Assembly (NCBI GenBank): GCA_007258455.2
Contig: VDFB02047230.1
Location: forward strand, 153,747,797 to 153,811,796
Source: Sequoia sempervirens
Taxonomy: Eukaryota > Streptophyta > Pinopsida > Cupressales > Cupressaceae
Direction of reading: 5' to 3'
DNA: 64,000 nt
The notes under the pieces are model-generated. The model was given only the letters and a program-made list of their open reading frames with translations, did no database searches and had not been told where the DNA came from. The translations under genes were made by a program, and so were the position numbers. Every line of letters begins with the position of its first letter. The stretch's first letter is position 1. Shown piece by piece: positions 23,713 through 34,362 of this stretch.

Positions 23713-24530
23713 TGTAAAAGTTTACATGACACATTCTCCTATGCCACAACCAACTTTCATCAACTTGAGCAATCAAACAACTTTTGTTTGCAACACTCAG
23801 GAGAAAGATATTACCTTTTGTTTTTGTACCCGAAGCAATCACATTTATGGAACTCCCTAATATTCTACACTTTCCATCTTTGAATTGAAGATTGTATCCC
23901 TTGTCAACCATTTTTCCAACACTTAAAAGATTATGCTTCAAACCTTCCACATATAGGAAATCATTAGTATTATGCTTACCATCAAGAGAAATGCATCCTC
24001 TACCACATATTACACCAACTTTGTCATCACCAAATCTTACAACACTGCCATCATATTTTTCTAGGCTCACAAACTTACTTTTATCACCTATCATGTGATG
24101 AGAGCATCCAATGTCAATCACCCATTCATCCTTTTCTTCAACTAAGGTGGCTAGAGCTTTCTCCACATTTGTGCAACTAGTAGATTCAGTAGACACCAAA
24201 TTATTTTCCTTGATAGCAATAAATACCCATTCATCATCACTTGCATTCCCTTTATTAGATTCATCATCAATCACACCTTCATCAACACAATAATAACACT
24301 TTCTTTGAAATATAGGTTTGTTAGGTCTTGGCTTAGGAACTCTTTCCATACACCTTGATGAAAAATGACCTATCTTATTGCAAGAAAAAAAATTAAGAGG
24401 AAATTTCCCTTTATACTTACCTTCTTCTCTAGCTTCTCTCTTGATAATAAGTGCTTCCAACTCTTCTAGCTTTCTCTCTTCTTCAATCTCTCTCATTTCT
24501 TCCTCATATTTGAACATTTTTCTAGATGAA
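23713..24530 (-). pseudogene. Copia gag end, protease and gag-preintegrase
   Basis: Read downward. A charged coiled-coil stretch (EEEMREIEEERKLEELEALI) comes first, then a zinc knuckle FFSCNKIGHFSSRC whose first Cys is changed to Phe. The protease segment is EWVIDIGCSHHMIGD, in which the usual D-S-G is D-I-G. It continues with FLYVEGLKHNLLSVGKM, and then the preintegrase finger LWHRRMCHVNFYNI, which normally reads LWHRRLGHMN. The segment ends at 23713 where the solo LTR interrupts it. Both the knuckle and the protease have lost key residues. Confidence 0.9.
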
Positions 24531-24544
24531 CTTTCTCCTAGATC

Positions 24545-25201
24545 ATATCTCTACTCATCTCTTCTGGAGGTAGTAGCATTGAATGCAGATTTTGTCTTAG
24601 GAAGAGCATCACCAAATTTACTTAACTCAAAAGTAGTAAGCTTACCAATCAACATGTCTCTGGTTACATTTGTCACAATCTGGATCTCTTCAATAGTAGT
24701 AGCTTTGAAGTATGCAACAGGAAAGAATTGAAGCACTTTAGCAACAATCTCTGATTCTTTCAATTGTCTACCAACACATCTAGTACTACACACAAGTTCA
24801 TTCACTCTTTGCATGAAATAAGGAATGTTCTCATCATCTCCCATTCTCAACATTTCATATTTCCCTTTCAAAATTTACAACTTAGCAATCTTTACATGTG
24901 CATCACCTTCATACAAAGTTTCCAACTTTTTCCAGATCTCATAAGCAGTCTTCAGATCCATCACATTTGTCATCTTAGAATTAGTCAAAGGACTTAACAA
25001 TGCTTCCTTAGCCCTGATATTGTACTCGACATCCTTAATCTTAGCAAATGTAGAAGGACCATTTTGTGGAATGATATACCTATTCTTTGTAATGTTCCAA
25101 AAGGGTTTTCCAATGCATCTCAGATGACACTCCATTTGAGTCTTCCATAGAGAGTAATTTGTTCCATCAAATCTCAGACTATCTTTGTTATATGTCACCA
25201 T
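24545..25201 (-). pseudogene. Copia gag (DUF4219/UBN2 type)
   Basis: The start ATG at 25201 gives RFDGTNYSLWKTQMECHL, the conserved N-terminal gag motif (F-G-NY--Wk--m). It continues with AYEIWKKLETLYEGD and, after a stop at about 24875, MLRMGDDENIPYFMQRVNEL and the KVLQFFP segment. A second stop precedes the coiled-coil part. The start lies only about 40 bases downstream of the primer-binding site. Confidence 0.9.
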
Positions 25202-25239
25202 CCTAGATCACCTCAAGCTATTAAACTTCTTCCAAGGAA

Positions 25240-25254
25240 CCTACTTTGATACCA
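25240..25254 (-). promoter_or_regulatory. Copia primer-binding site (tRNA-iMet)
   Basis: The minus strand reads TGGTATCAAAGTAGG, starting two bases after the 5' LTR. It matches the 3' end of plant initiator tRNA-Met (PBS consensus TGGTATCAGAGC) with one or two changes. Confidence 0.88.
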
Positions 25255-25256
25255 AT

Positions 25257-26474
25257 TGTTGGAAAATACAATGGCAGACAACTAAGAGGGGGGGTGAATC
25301 AATTGTCACATAAATTAAACTTATTCTAAGATATGATAAGTAAACATGAAAGCATAAACCATCACAACATCAAATACACACATAACACCAAGATTTTTAT
25401 GTGAAAACCCTTTTAGGGGAAAAACCACGATGGAGGTTAGTCCACAAGATTATACCCCATTAAAAGTATAAAGAATAAATGGGAATGCACATGCATTCAA
25501 GCACACTGCCTAGATCACACTACTCAATTACAACAAGGCTTACTGCCCAAGGAAGACACACTATCTTATAGAAACATTCAAATTATTTCCACATGATTTT
25601 GAACTGAGAAAATAACATCTGCTAATGCTTGCTTATAGTTCTAGTTAAGCACATAAACTCTTCTTCACTCTTCTTTCATTCTTCTTCACACTTCATCACA
25701 CTTTTCTCTACCTTTGAAAGATTTAGAACATTATTCGCACACACACATATCTTCAAATGATACAAAAAATCGCTTATATATATCTGTAACTAGAGATTAG
25801 AACAACTACATGTCGACTTCAAAAAATTAATAAAACATGTATGAATTGTCAGCCCAAATCAATAAAAAATTATCAATGTGAATCAAACAATGTCAACTTC
25901 AACATAGTAAGGACCCAAAACAACATCCTCAAACATGAGACACCTTCAAAAATTATTCCTCGAATATCCGCAACATGCTATAATCACCCTGTCGGCCATG
26001 AACATGAAAAACATGAACACACAAGAGAAAATCACCAATCGCGAGCACAACGATCAATACAGACGTGCAACACAGATAGAGAATGATCTAGAAACATCCA
26101 AAAACATCATGAATCACTAAAAAAGCATCTGCAAGAATTGAACTTACTGGAATCACATCATCTTCTTTCAGGAACACCAAGTGAAGCAAAAAAAAACTAT
26201 CAGAACACAACTGCTCATAACTCGATCAAATATTTATGCAGATCTCTGAAACTTTACATGGATAAACTAGATATACTCGAAAACAAACCCATTAAACCAC
26301 AACCTCTGATCATCAATATAGTGAGCTAGAAATCATACTAAACTTCATTGCACCATTGACAAATTACAACTTATTTATAATAATTTTCTCAATATCCTCC
26401 ACATATACAACCTAAAGACATTAATACTAATAGTGTTGACATCAATGAAAACCACATATTAGCAACATCCAACA
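25257..26474 (-). repeat. Copia 5' LTR
   Basis: 1218 bp. The top strand starts TGTTGGAAAATAC and ends ATCCAACA. It contains the full-length LTR, including the 322-bp block missing from the other LTR. On the minus strand the R-U5 part has the usual phrase tttttcccctaaaagggttt followed by 'acataaaaatcttggtgtta'. Confidence 0.9.
25771..25787 (-). promoter_or_regulatory. TATA-like box of the Copia 5' LTR
   Basis: The minus strand reads gatatatataagcgat, about 690 bases inside the LTR from its minus-strand start and upstream of the R-U5 phrase. The whole segment is absent from the 3' LTR. Confidence 0.55.
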
Positions 26475-26479
26475 CATAG

Positions 26480-27100
26480 TCATTGATGTACCTACACTAC
26501 ACTATCACCCATACAAGACTCCAAGTCTCAAACTATGTCCAACCATGTCCTCAAAATCGAAGATAACCTATGTACTTATCACCATCAAAGTCCCAACTTT
26601 GAAAATCACCTATAAAATTATATTTGGAAGCACCAATTTGATAATTAGATGTAGAATCATAAATAACATATAAAAACATGTACTCCCTCAAGGTTTTTCC
26701 TCTTGACTCATCTGAATGCTCACACATTTACACCCTAAATCTCAGGCACCTACAAGCGATCAAACAAGTACCAAGCTCAACTAGATCCTCAAACTGATAA
26801 ACAATCTAAACCACTTTATAGTACATTGCAAATTCTCTCCAATGCCTCTTCGAAATCGATAATTCAATTTCGTATGCAAAAGTTATGAACAAAATTGTGC
26901 AAACAAGAACATTCAACTTCTAGGCTCGAAAACCATGTCAATTGAAAAATAAAGGAACCAAACCTATACCACTATATAGCTCTTAGAACCAACTTTCCAA
27001 TGACTACAAGAAGTTGAAAATCCAACATTGTGGGTGGAAGTTATGCCTCCGGGAACAAAAACTGTCCAATCTAACTATAGGGAAAATTCTGGTGGATCCC
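26480..27100 (-). mobile_element. Family A internal region, right half
   Basis: The A/C-rich, G-poor top strand resumes here with the same style as 15680-18185 (tcattgatgtacctacac...). It shares the CATAG junction with the left half. No coding motif was seen. The rightward end of this element is not defined. Confidence 0.5.
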
Positions 27101-27360
27101 ACTCCAAAAAATCAATTTTAATTTTGTAGCTATTAAAATGGGTGGATTTTTTTGTTAATATTTTAAAATTAAAGCATTTATGAAAAAGTGGAGGGGGGGG
27201 GACATTTAGAAGGATTTCATTTAAATGTTTTAAAGTATGAAAGATTTTTCCTTTTATAACATACGAGCACCCTTTTTAATAATTCAAAGTTTATTTTATA
27301 ACTCATCAATTAAAAAAGGCCAACGGTGTTAACTGAAATTCTTTTAGTGGGGCTTTTGGG
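27101..27360. other. Boundary between two family A copies, no feature
   Basis: AT-rich with a short G run at 27190. The top-strand composition flips here from A/C-rich to G/T-rich, so the orientation change between the two family A copies lies in this interval. No LTR end was recognised. Confidence 0.4.
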
Positions 27361-28759
27361 GTTTTACTAGATGAGATAGTTACATTTTTGCATGCATACT
27401 TCATGCATGTTGTGATAAGGTGAGATGATTTCTCTACATGGGAGTGTTGGTACGTGATTAGTCACTCAAAATTTATGTGGTAATGCTTGGTGGGTTCCTA
27501 GACTATGGTGCTCGGGTTGTGGACTTGTTTTGCGAATCAGATTTGTGCTTGATCTGGTGTTTGAGTCATGTTGTCTACATGATTATTCTCTTTGAGATCT
27601 CAATTTTGTAGTTTATAGTGTGATAGTGGGTTTACATGTTATATTGATTGGATCTACAGATTGTGCAATGTTGTGGGTTGTCTTTACCTACATGTTTGTT
27701 GTGGGACAACTCATAAATGGATTGTCTATAACCATGATGTTTGATTTTGTGATGATGTAGACTTGTTAGTTGGCCTTGTTTGTGGTCACTTGTGCATTGG
27801 TGTGGTTCCTTTGAGATGAGAGTATGGATGATATGAGAGTACTTGGATAGTTAGTTATGGGGACCTGTAGCATGTGTATCACAATGTCATGAATAGCTTG
27901 GATACACAACTTGGTGTAATTTTTTGATAGTGATGGTATTTTATGTGGTTTGGATCTTGGTGCCACTTGGTATTGTTGTTAGATGGACATGTTGATGTGT
28001 GGACTTCAAGGATTTTCATATTAGCAAATGTTTGGTCATGATGCTTGGAGAGATCGATTGTCATGGTTCAATTGAAGCTCTAGCAATGACTTGGTCATGA
28101 TGCTTGGAAAGATTGGTTGTTACGGTTCAGTGGGATCTTTAGTAGTGGCTATGGATGAATTATCTTCTTTAGTGTTGTAGATGTTACTAGGAGGAGCTCT
28201 TAGATCCTATTGCTACATAAGGGTTCTTTTGCATTTGCATGGACACTATTTGAAGATGTGTAACATCTTGGAGCCATGGAGGACTTTTGTGTTATTTGGG
28301 TTGAGGTGTTGGTGATGGTGCTTGATAGGTGATGTTGGTTTAGAGTTTTTTTTTGTCATGTTATACTCTTGATTGTACATTAGATTTTTGGCATGATGCA
28401 TTTCTCTTGAGACCATGGTATGTTCAATTAGAGCATGGGATCTTCTAAGGGGGATGGTAATATCATGATGTCATGATAAGTTCTTGATTTAGATGATTGG
28501 AGATTTGATAGTCATTTGGTGATTCTCTGTGTTTTGGGTGCATTGATCATATGCTTGAGAACTTCATGATAGTGCAGTGATGAATTTGGATTTTAGCATG
28601 ATATGATTGTTTGTAGGTGATCATGTATACATGGAGAATGGGGTGAGGCTGTATTTCTCTTGAGATGAGAGAAGTGTTGTTGAGATGGTTACTCTTGATG
28701 AGATCTCAATAGAAAGTTTGAGGAGCCTACACCTTGGTTGGATATGAGCTCAACATAGA

Positions 28760-30204
28760 TCTATGAGGAGATTTCTCTTGGAGGAGTCATGTTGGCTTGC
28801 ATATCTTGGAGGAACATTCTCATTCCCCACTCTTGGTCTACTCAGTGGCTTATCACTTGAGAGGTAATGCCCATTGTTTCTCTTAGGTTCTTTATGCTTT
28901 CTTTCATAGACATGGATTTTGAGTTGCTATTAGATGGTTCTAGATGATTCATTGTGAGAGATGGATAGCATGGTTATCTCCTTGGGATTGCATGATGATC
29001 ATATGGGATGGTAGTGGGCTGATTTCTTGAGATGGGAAATGGAGTAGTTTTATCTTCTTTTAGAAGCTTACATTCATGTAGATACATGAAGCATACATTA
29101 TGTTTGATCTCTTGAGGTTGAACAGGTTTGGATGTTGTTGTAGCTTTTATCTTAGGGTTGTGAAGTAAATATTACTTGACACAGTTTGCATTTAGATGTG
29201 TATGTAGAAGGGCATGCTACATGTTTATGATTTGCAAATTTTTCTCTTTAGTTTGTTTCTTCTTCCTATATGTTTAGATTCATATGAATTTAGATGTGAG
29301 ATTTCTATGTGGAGGTATGATGATCACTAGTTTGTGGTCATGTGTTGTCACTTGGGTGATGACATGGAGGTTTTTGTATCTCTTTCTTTTGTTAAATACA
29401 AAGAACATGGGAGAGCTGTGGAAGATTGTTGAGAGAGATGTTTCTTGTGGCAGTTGGTTGTAGGATTTACAAATCATTGTGGATGGTCCTTGGTACTACA
29501 TGGCTACACTTTCTATGTGTTGTGATTGGTAGACTCATTATGAATTTGATATTTTCAGATTTGGCATTACCCATGCAGTGGGAGTTCCTAGATGTGTTTG
29601 GTCTTCTTCTACTTGTTGGCACATGAAGCTTATATTTGTCGTTGATGGGTTGGATATCTAGGTGGCATGAGTTCACTGATGTGGATACCTTCGAGGTATG
29701 GTTGATTGGATGGATTAGCACTTATATTGGGTGCTATTTTCAGTCGCGTGGGTTTGGTCAGTTGGATGGGAGCAGTTAGTTTCCTGATTGTTGTTCTAGT
29801 TGATGTTCTATCTTGTTTTCTGGAAGGATGTCTTCACAGTTATGTTCAGTTTGAAGCTTTGAAGTTGATTTTGTTGATGCTTTTGTATAGCTTGTGAGCA
29901 CAGTGGAGTGGTGGTAGTATTTTGTAGCCTTTGCTATCAGTTGGATCTGATGCTTGTGTTCTTTAGACTGGTGTATATACACCATGGCTCATTCATTTCC
30001 TTTGGAGGATGGCTGGAACTGTTGCCTAAGATGGTGGATATATTGGATGTTGTTGCAGGTGTCTTGGATGATACGGTGACTTCGAGCATTGATTGGGAGC
30101 CAATAAGTTCTTTTTCAAGTGGGAGAATGTTGAGAAATAGGTGTCTCAAACCTATTGGTTAAGGCTCTATGAAATCAAGAAAACAATTAGCCAAGGTCTA
30201 GTCT
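28760..30204 (+). repeat. 1.45-kb tandem duplication, copy 1
   Basis: It matches 30259-31703 base for base with about ten substitutions and one 1-base deletion noticed by eye (under 1 percent difference). Both copies contain the polypurine tract and the LTR start. The ends share the short word TCTAT, consistent with a microhomology-mediated event. Confidence 0.92.
30116..30127 (+). promoter_or_regulatory. Polypurine tract, duplicated copy
   Basis: caagtgggagaa followed by TGTTGAGAAATAGG; identical to the tract at 31614-31625. Confidence 0.75.
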
Positions 30205-30258
30205 TCTATGAGGAGATTTCTCTTGGAGGAGTCATGTTGGATATGAGTTCAACATAGA
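30205..30258 (+). repeat. 54-bp extra repeat at the duplication junction
   Basis: The 36-base block beginning tctatgaggagatttctctt occurs at 28760, 30205 and 30259. The middle copy plus 18 bases (atatgagttcaacataga) forms a 54-bp unit directly repeated at the junction between the two large copies. The word TTGG is shared at its join. Confidence 0.88.
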
Positions 30259-31703
30259 TCTATGAGGAGATTTCTCTTGGAGGAGTCATGTTGGCTTGCA
30301 TATCTTGGAGGAACATTCTCATTCCCCACTCTTGGTCTACTCAGTGGCTTATCACTTGAGAGGTAATGCCCATTGTTTCTCTTAGGTTCTTTATGCTTTC
30401 TTTCATAGACATGGATTTTGAGTTGCTATTAGATGGTTCTAGATGATTCATTGTGAGAGATGGATAGCATGGTTATCTCCTTGGGATTGCATGATGATCA
30501 TATGGGATGGTAGTGGGCTGATTTCCTGAGATGGGAAATGGAGTAGTTTTATCTTCTTTTAGAAGCTTACATTCATGTAGATACATGAAGCATACATTAT
30601 GTTTGATCTCTTGAGGTTGAACAGGTTTGGATGTTGTTGTAGCTTTTATCTTAGGGTTGTGAAGTAAATATTACTTGACATAGTTTGCATTTAGATGTGT
30701 ATGTAGAAGGGCATGCTACATGTTTATGATTTGCAAATTTTTCTCTTTAGTTTGTTTCTTCTTCCTATATGTTTAGATTCATATGAATTTAGATGTGAGA
30801 TTTCTATGTGGAGGTATGATGATCACTAGTTTGTGGTCATGTGTTGTCACTTGGGTGATGACATGGAGGTTTTTGTATCTCTTTCTTTTGTAAAATACAA
30901 AGAACATGGGAGAGCTGTGGAAGATTGTTGAGAGAGATGTTTCTTGTGGCAGTTGGTTGTAGGATTTACAAATCATTGTGGATGGTCCTTGGTACTACAT
31001 GGCTACACTTTCTATGTGTTGTGATTGGTAGACTCATTATGAATTTGATATTTTCAGATTTGGCATTACCCATGCAATGGGAGTTCCTAGATGTGTTTGG
31101 TCTTCTTCTACTTGTTGGCACATGAAGCTTATATTTGTTGTTGATGGGTTGGATATCTAGGTGGCATGAGTTCACTGATGTGGATACCTTCGAGGTATGG
31201 TTGATTGGATGGATTAGCACTTATATTGGGTGCTATTTTCAGTCGCGTGGGTTTGGTCAGTTGGATGGGAGCAGTTAGTTTCTTGATTGTTGTTCTAGTT
31301 GATGTTCTATCTTGTTTTCTGGAGGATGTCTTCACAGTTATGTTCAGTTTGAAGCTTTGAAGTTGATTTTGTTGATGCTTTTGTATAGCTTGTGATCACA
31401 GTGGAGTGGTGGTAGTATTTTGTAGCCTTTGCTATCAGTTGGATCTGATGCTTGTGTTCTTTAGACTGGTGTATATACACCATGGCTCATTCATTTCCTT
31501 TGGAGGATGGCTGGAATTGTTGCCTAAGATGGTGGATATATTGGATGTTGTTGCAGGTGTCTTGGATGATACGGTGACTTCGAGCATTGATTGGGAGCCA
31601 ATAAGTTCTTTTTCAAGTGGGAGAATGTTGAGAAATAGGTGTCTCAAACCTATTGGTTAGGGCTCTATGAAATCAAGAAAACAATTAGCCAAGGTCTAGT
31701 CTT
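30259..31703 (+). repeat. 1.45-kb tandem duplication, copy 2
   Basis: Second copy of 28760-30204. It passes without a break into the rest of the LTR, whereas copy 1 is cut off 78 bases into the LTR. Copy 2 therefore marks the original right-hand context. Confidence 0.92.
31614..31625 (+). promoter_or_regulatory. Polypurine tract, family A plus copy
   Basis: caagtgggagaa directly before TGTTGAG; identical to the minus-strand tract at 15668-15679. Confidence 0.8.
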
Positions 31704-32560
31704 CTATACCATAGTAGCACAAAAGTATAAATTGGAGCTTGCGGTATTATGAGGAACAATTGCTACCTACCACCTTGTAGTAGTTTTTTCATGAGGATTG
31801 TGGTATTGTGAAATTTGATGGGTTGGTGGTGAGCTAGATCAAAATCTACTACACTGTAGTACCACAAAGGTTTAAGCTAGTGTTGGCGAGTTAACGGTAG
31901 GTAACTTGCCATCTTGTGATAGTCATGCAAGGGAGCCTATGGTATGACGGTAGGTTACCCGCCATCTTGCAATAGTCTATGAGGAGGCGTGCGGTAGTGT
32001 GGGAGGGTTCATAACCCACAACCCCACGACAGTTAGGTGAAGGGGTCTATAGTAGAGTGGTATCTTGCAGTATAGCAGTAACCCGCGACACTGCGATAGT
32101 CATTTGGATGGGCTTGGCGGAGTGGTATAGTGTGGTACTGTGGTAACTGGCAGTGTGGTGAAGGATTAGTGCAACCACATGACTATTCAAGTTTGGACTC
32201 GATAGGATTGTGGTTACATGACTATTTGATGGTTTCAGAAGTTGAAGAGTCTGTTATGACAATTTTCTTGTAACGCTTGAGAACTATGTATGTAATTTCA
32301 TAGTGCATTGGAACTGAGAGGGGAGATATTGAATCTAGAGTGGTTATGTTGCCAGATTTTCTCTAGATGGAAAAGGATGTAAATCTCCATGTAAAGGCTT
32401 AGATCCTACAATTGTATTGTAATTGTGTATTTTTTTGCTGAATAATACAATGGATCTATGCTTTTGGAGTGTGGGGTTTTTTACTCGAAAGATTTTTCCC
32501 CACGTAAATATTTGTGTTCATATCTTATGTACTTTCATGTTTAATGATTCCATTTATTGA
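31626..32560 (+). mobile_element. 3' LTR (partial) of family A, plus strand
   Basis: It starts TGTTGAGAAATAGG after the polypurine tract. It contains the diverged minisatellite 31704-32160. Near 32440-32510 is the R-U5 signature (gaataatacaatggatctat, then ggagtgtggggttttttac and ccccacgtaaat) that also occurs on the minus strand near 15100. The LTR's end and any downstream target-site duplication were not found. Confidence 0.6.
31704..32160 (+). repeat. Diverged minisatellite, about 55-60-bp unit
   Basis: Units built around 'ggtaggttacccgccatctt', 'gcgatagtcat' and 'gcggtagtgtgg' repeat about six to eight times with heavy divergence. This gives a GC-richer island inside an otherwise AT-rich region. 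Confidence 0.65.
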
Positions 32561-33040
32561 ATCTATTTAATGCATGTTGTTGAAATTGGTTGATCTTGAA
32601 AAATCTAAAATTGCATGAACTTTCCTCTAAGGATTAATTGCGGGAAATAAAGTATGTATGATTCTGCTTTATGCCATAGTAGTACGTGTTTTTGAGGCAA
32701 TCTGAGGAAATGAATGTTATCGAATGCACTTACTAATCTCAGATGCTTATTTTGGATTGAATCAATTTCCCTTCATAATTCAATGCAAATGAATGCAAGA
32801 TCTAAATCTAGGATGAAAATGGGCTCCAAAATAAAATAAAATTACAATGCTGAAAAGATCGGATTCACCAAAATGACACATAGAAAAATAGGTGTGTTAG
32901 AGATGATAAAAATGGGTTGATGGACCAATGCACCTATCTTCCTAGTTTCACTTAATTATGAGGGTTATAATGTGTAATTGAGTATCATAAATCAAACATA
33001 ACTAATATAGCAATCAAAAGGCAAGTTTTAAGAGGGTCAA
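32561..33040. other. Intergenic, no feature seen
   Basis: AT-rich sequence without open frames, repeats or element ends that I can support. The unlocated end of the family A LTR may lie here. Confidence 0.45.
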
Positions 33041-33085
33041 ATGTTGTGTACCTGCTAGAAAAAGTGCTTTTTCAAGCCTCATTGA

Positions 33086-33115
33086 GGACTCATTCGCCCT
33101 ATGGCAAATAGGTCC
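33086..33115. repeat. Hairpin repeat, degenerate copy
   Basis: ggactcattcgcc...ggcaaataggtcc, an imperfect inverted repeat with three mismatches. It is clearly related to the hairpins at 33868 and 33971. Confidence 0.6.
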
Positions 33116-33859
33116 TTGCTAGGGTTCTAGAAAATCAATTTTTAGGTTTTGTTCTTCAATTTCCGCACTCCCATATCCTAGTCAAAGACTAACTATCGAA
33201 AACCCAAAAATAAATTTTGTAGCTCAGTTTCCGTGATTTTGCAAGAAAGGTGATGACTTTGACAACTTTGCAACTTTTTCTCTCCAAATGATCTTCGACC
33301 TAGAACCTGCAATCACACATCAAAGGAGAAGAAAAATGGTTTTGGTAATTAAACCTTGGAATGAAACAATGTATAAAGGAATGATGAGTGAACAAAATGC
33401 AATTTCACAACTCACCAAACCTTAATTGAATCTTGGAGTACAAATCAACAATCTTGCATGGAGTGGCCTCAATGGATACAGATTTGGATTGTGAACTTGA
33501 TTTGGAACAATGCTTGAATTGGATCTTGAAATGCTACATCACAACATTAGCTCAACAACATTCATGATGCAATATGCCTTTGACATGATGAAATGACTCT
33601 TGATTGCTGTAATAATCTTCTAAAAATCTACCCTTGAATGCCTTAGAAATTCTCTTGAATGCTTTATCAATGCTCTTGTGAAAGTACTCTTGATTGCATA
33701 AAGATTGCTTGAAAGTCTTAGGATGAAACAATGTGAAATAACCTTGTATTTATACTTATCATAAATTTCAAAAATTCAAATAATACAAGCCAACATCAGA
33801 TCTAGGATTTCAAATAGTTAAAATATTGCAAAAAACATATCCCAAGGGGGGTCTTAGGT

Positions 33860-33913
33860 CTAAGTGAGGACCCATTCGCCATGTGGCGAATGGGTCCTAG
33901 CTCACTTAGCTAG
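33860..33913. repeat. Hairpin repeat, perfect copy
   Basis: The core at 33868-33897 is a perfect 14-bp stem (ggacccattcgcca / tggcgaatgggtcc) with a 2-base loop. An outer stem (ctaagtga / tcacttag) continues it after a 4-base bulge, giving about 22 paired bases. Confidence 0.85.
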
Positions 33914-33963
33914 GACATACTTCGGGCAATATGTAATGTTATGTGAAAATAGGGTCCTAGGAC

Positions 33964-34010
33964 CTAGTGAGGACCCATTCACCAGGTGGCGAATGGGTCC
34001 TAGGTCACTA
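33964..34010. repeat. Hairpin repeat, near-perfect copy
   Basis: The core at 33971-34000 (ggacccattcacca / tggcgaatgggtcc) has one mismatch. It lies 103 bases after the perfect copy, again with an outer 'tagtga/tcacta' stem. Confidence 0.82.
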
Positions 34011-34362
34011 ACCTAGGACACACACCTTCAAAAATTAAGTGTTGTGTAATATCATTTATGAATAATAGGTTTTATCCCTCGAAATCTCAATTAATTAGGC
34101 TTGGTTTTGAATTGAAGGGGCCAATTAAGGCAAATTAACCTTAATTAATCAATAAAGCTGTAGATTTGTGTGAAAGTGTAAAGATACACTTTACAACACC
34201 CTAAATAAGGCACAATTAAGTCTATTTTATTAAGAAGGGTCCTAAACTTAATGTGAATGTGCAAAACACATTACAACACTAAATCAAGGTATAATTAAGC
34301 TCATTTTAATATTAATTATTCCCAAATTAAGTGTGAAAAGGGGATACATTTTCTACACTATA

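Larger units (their letters stand above)
18186..26479 (-). mobile_element. Complete but inactive Copia LTR retrotransposon
   Basis: The element proper is 18191-26474 (8284 bp), minus strand. It begins (top strand) TGTTGGCAAC and ends ATCCAACA. The target-site duplication CATAG is present at 18186-18190 and 26475-26479. In its own direction it has a 5' LTR (25257-26474), tRNA-iMet primer site, gag, protease, integrase, reverse transcriptase, RNase H, polypurine tract and 3' LTR (18191-19086). Gene order with integrase before RT defines Copia. Every coding block carries stops or frameshifts. A solo LTR with its own SINE splits integrase from the gag-preintegrase segment. It lies inside the older family A copy. 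Confidence 0.92.
27361..31625 (+). mobile_element. Family A internal 3' region, plus strand
   Basis: G/T-rich top strand, the mirror image in composition and sequence of 15680-18185. No pol motif survives. It ends at the polypurine tract 31614-31625. Part of it, together with the first 78 bases of the LTR, has been duplicated head to tail (28760-30204 and 30259-31703). Short open frames inside occur in pairs 1499 bases apart only because of that duplication and have no recognised homology. Confidence 0.6.
33041..34357 (-). mobile_element. LTR-like block with hairpins, minus strand
   Basis: The right edge on the minus strand reads TGTAGAAAATG (34357 downward), similar to the TGTAGAC starts of the two solo LTRs. 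A minus-strand TATA-like box (agtataaatacaagg) lies near 33742-33757. The interior is non-coding and carries the hairpin repeats listed separately. No matching left end or target-site duplication was found, so this is a tentative LTR relic. Confidence 0.4.

Noticed and set aside
23695..24731. Plus-strand open frames opposite Copia gag and protease
   Set aside because: They are antisense shadows of the minus-strand Copia coding blocks, which have clear family motifs.
29280..31647. Paired short frames repeated 1499 bases apart
   Set aside because: The pairing is fully explained by the tandem duplication; the peptides have no recognised family.
28760..31703. The two 1.45-kb copies as LTRs of one element
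   Set aside because: They are nearly adjacent head to tail with only 54 bp between them, lack TG...CA ends and TSDs, and contain the polypurine tract inside.
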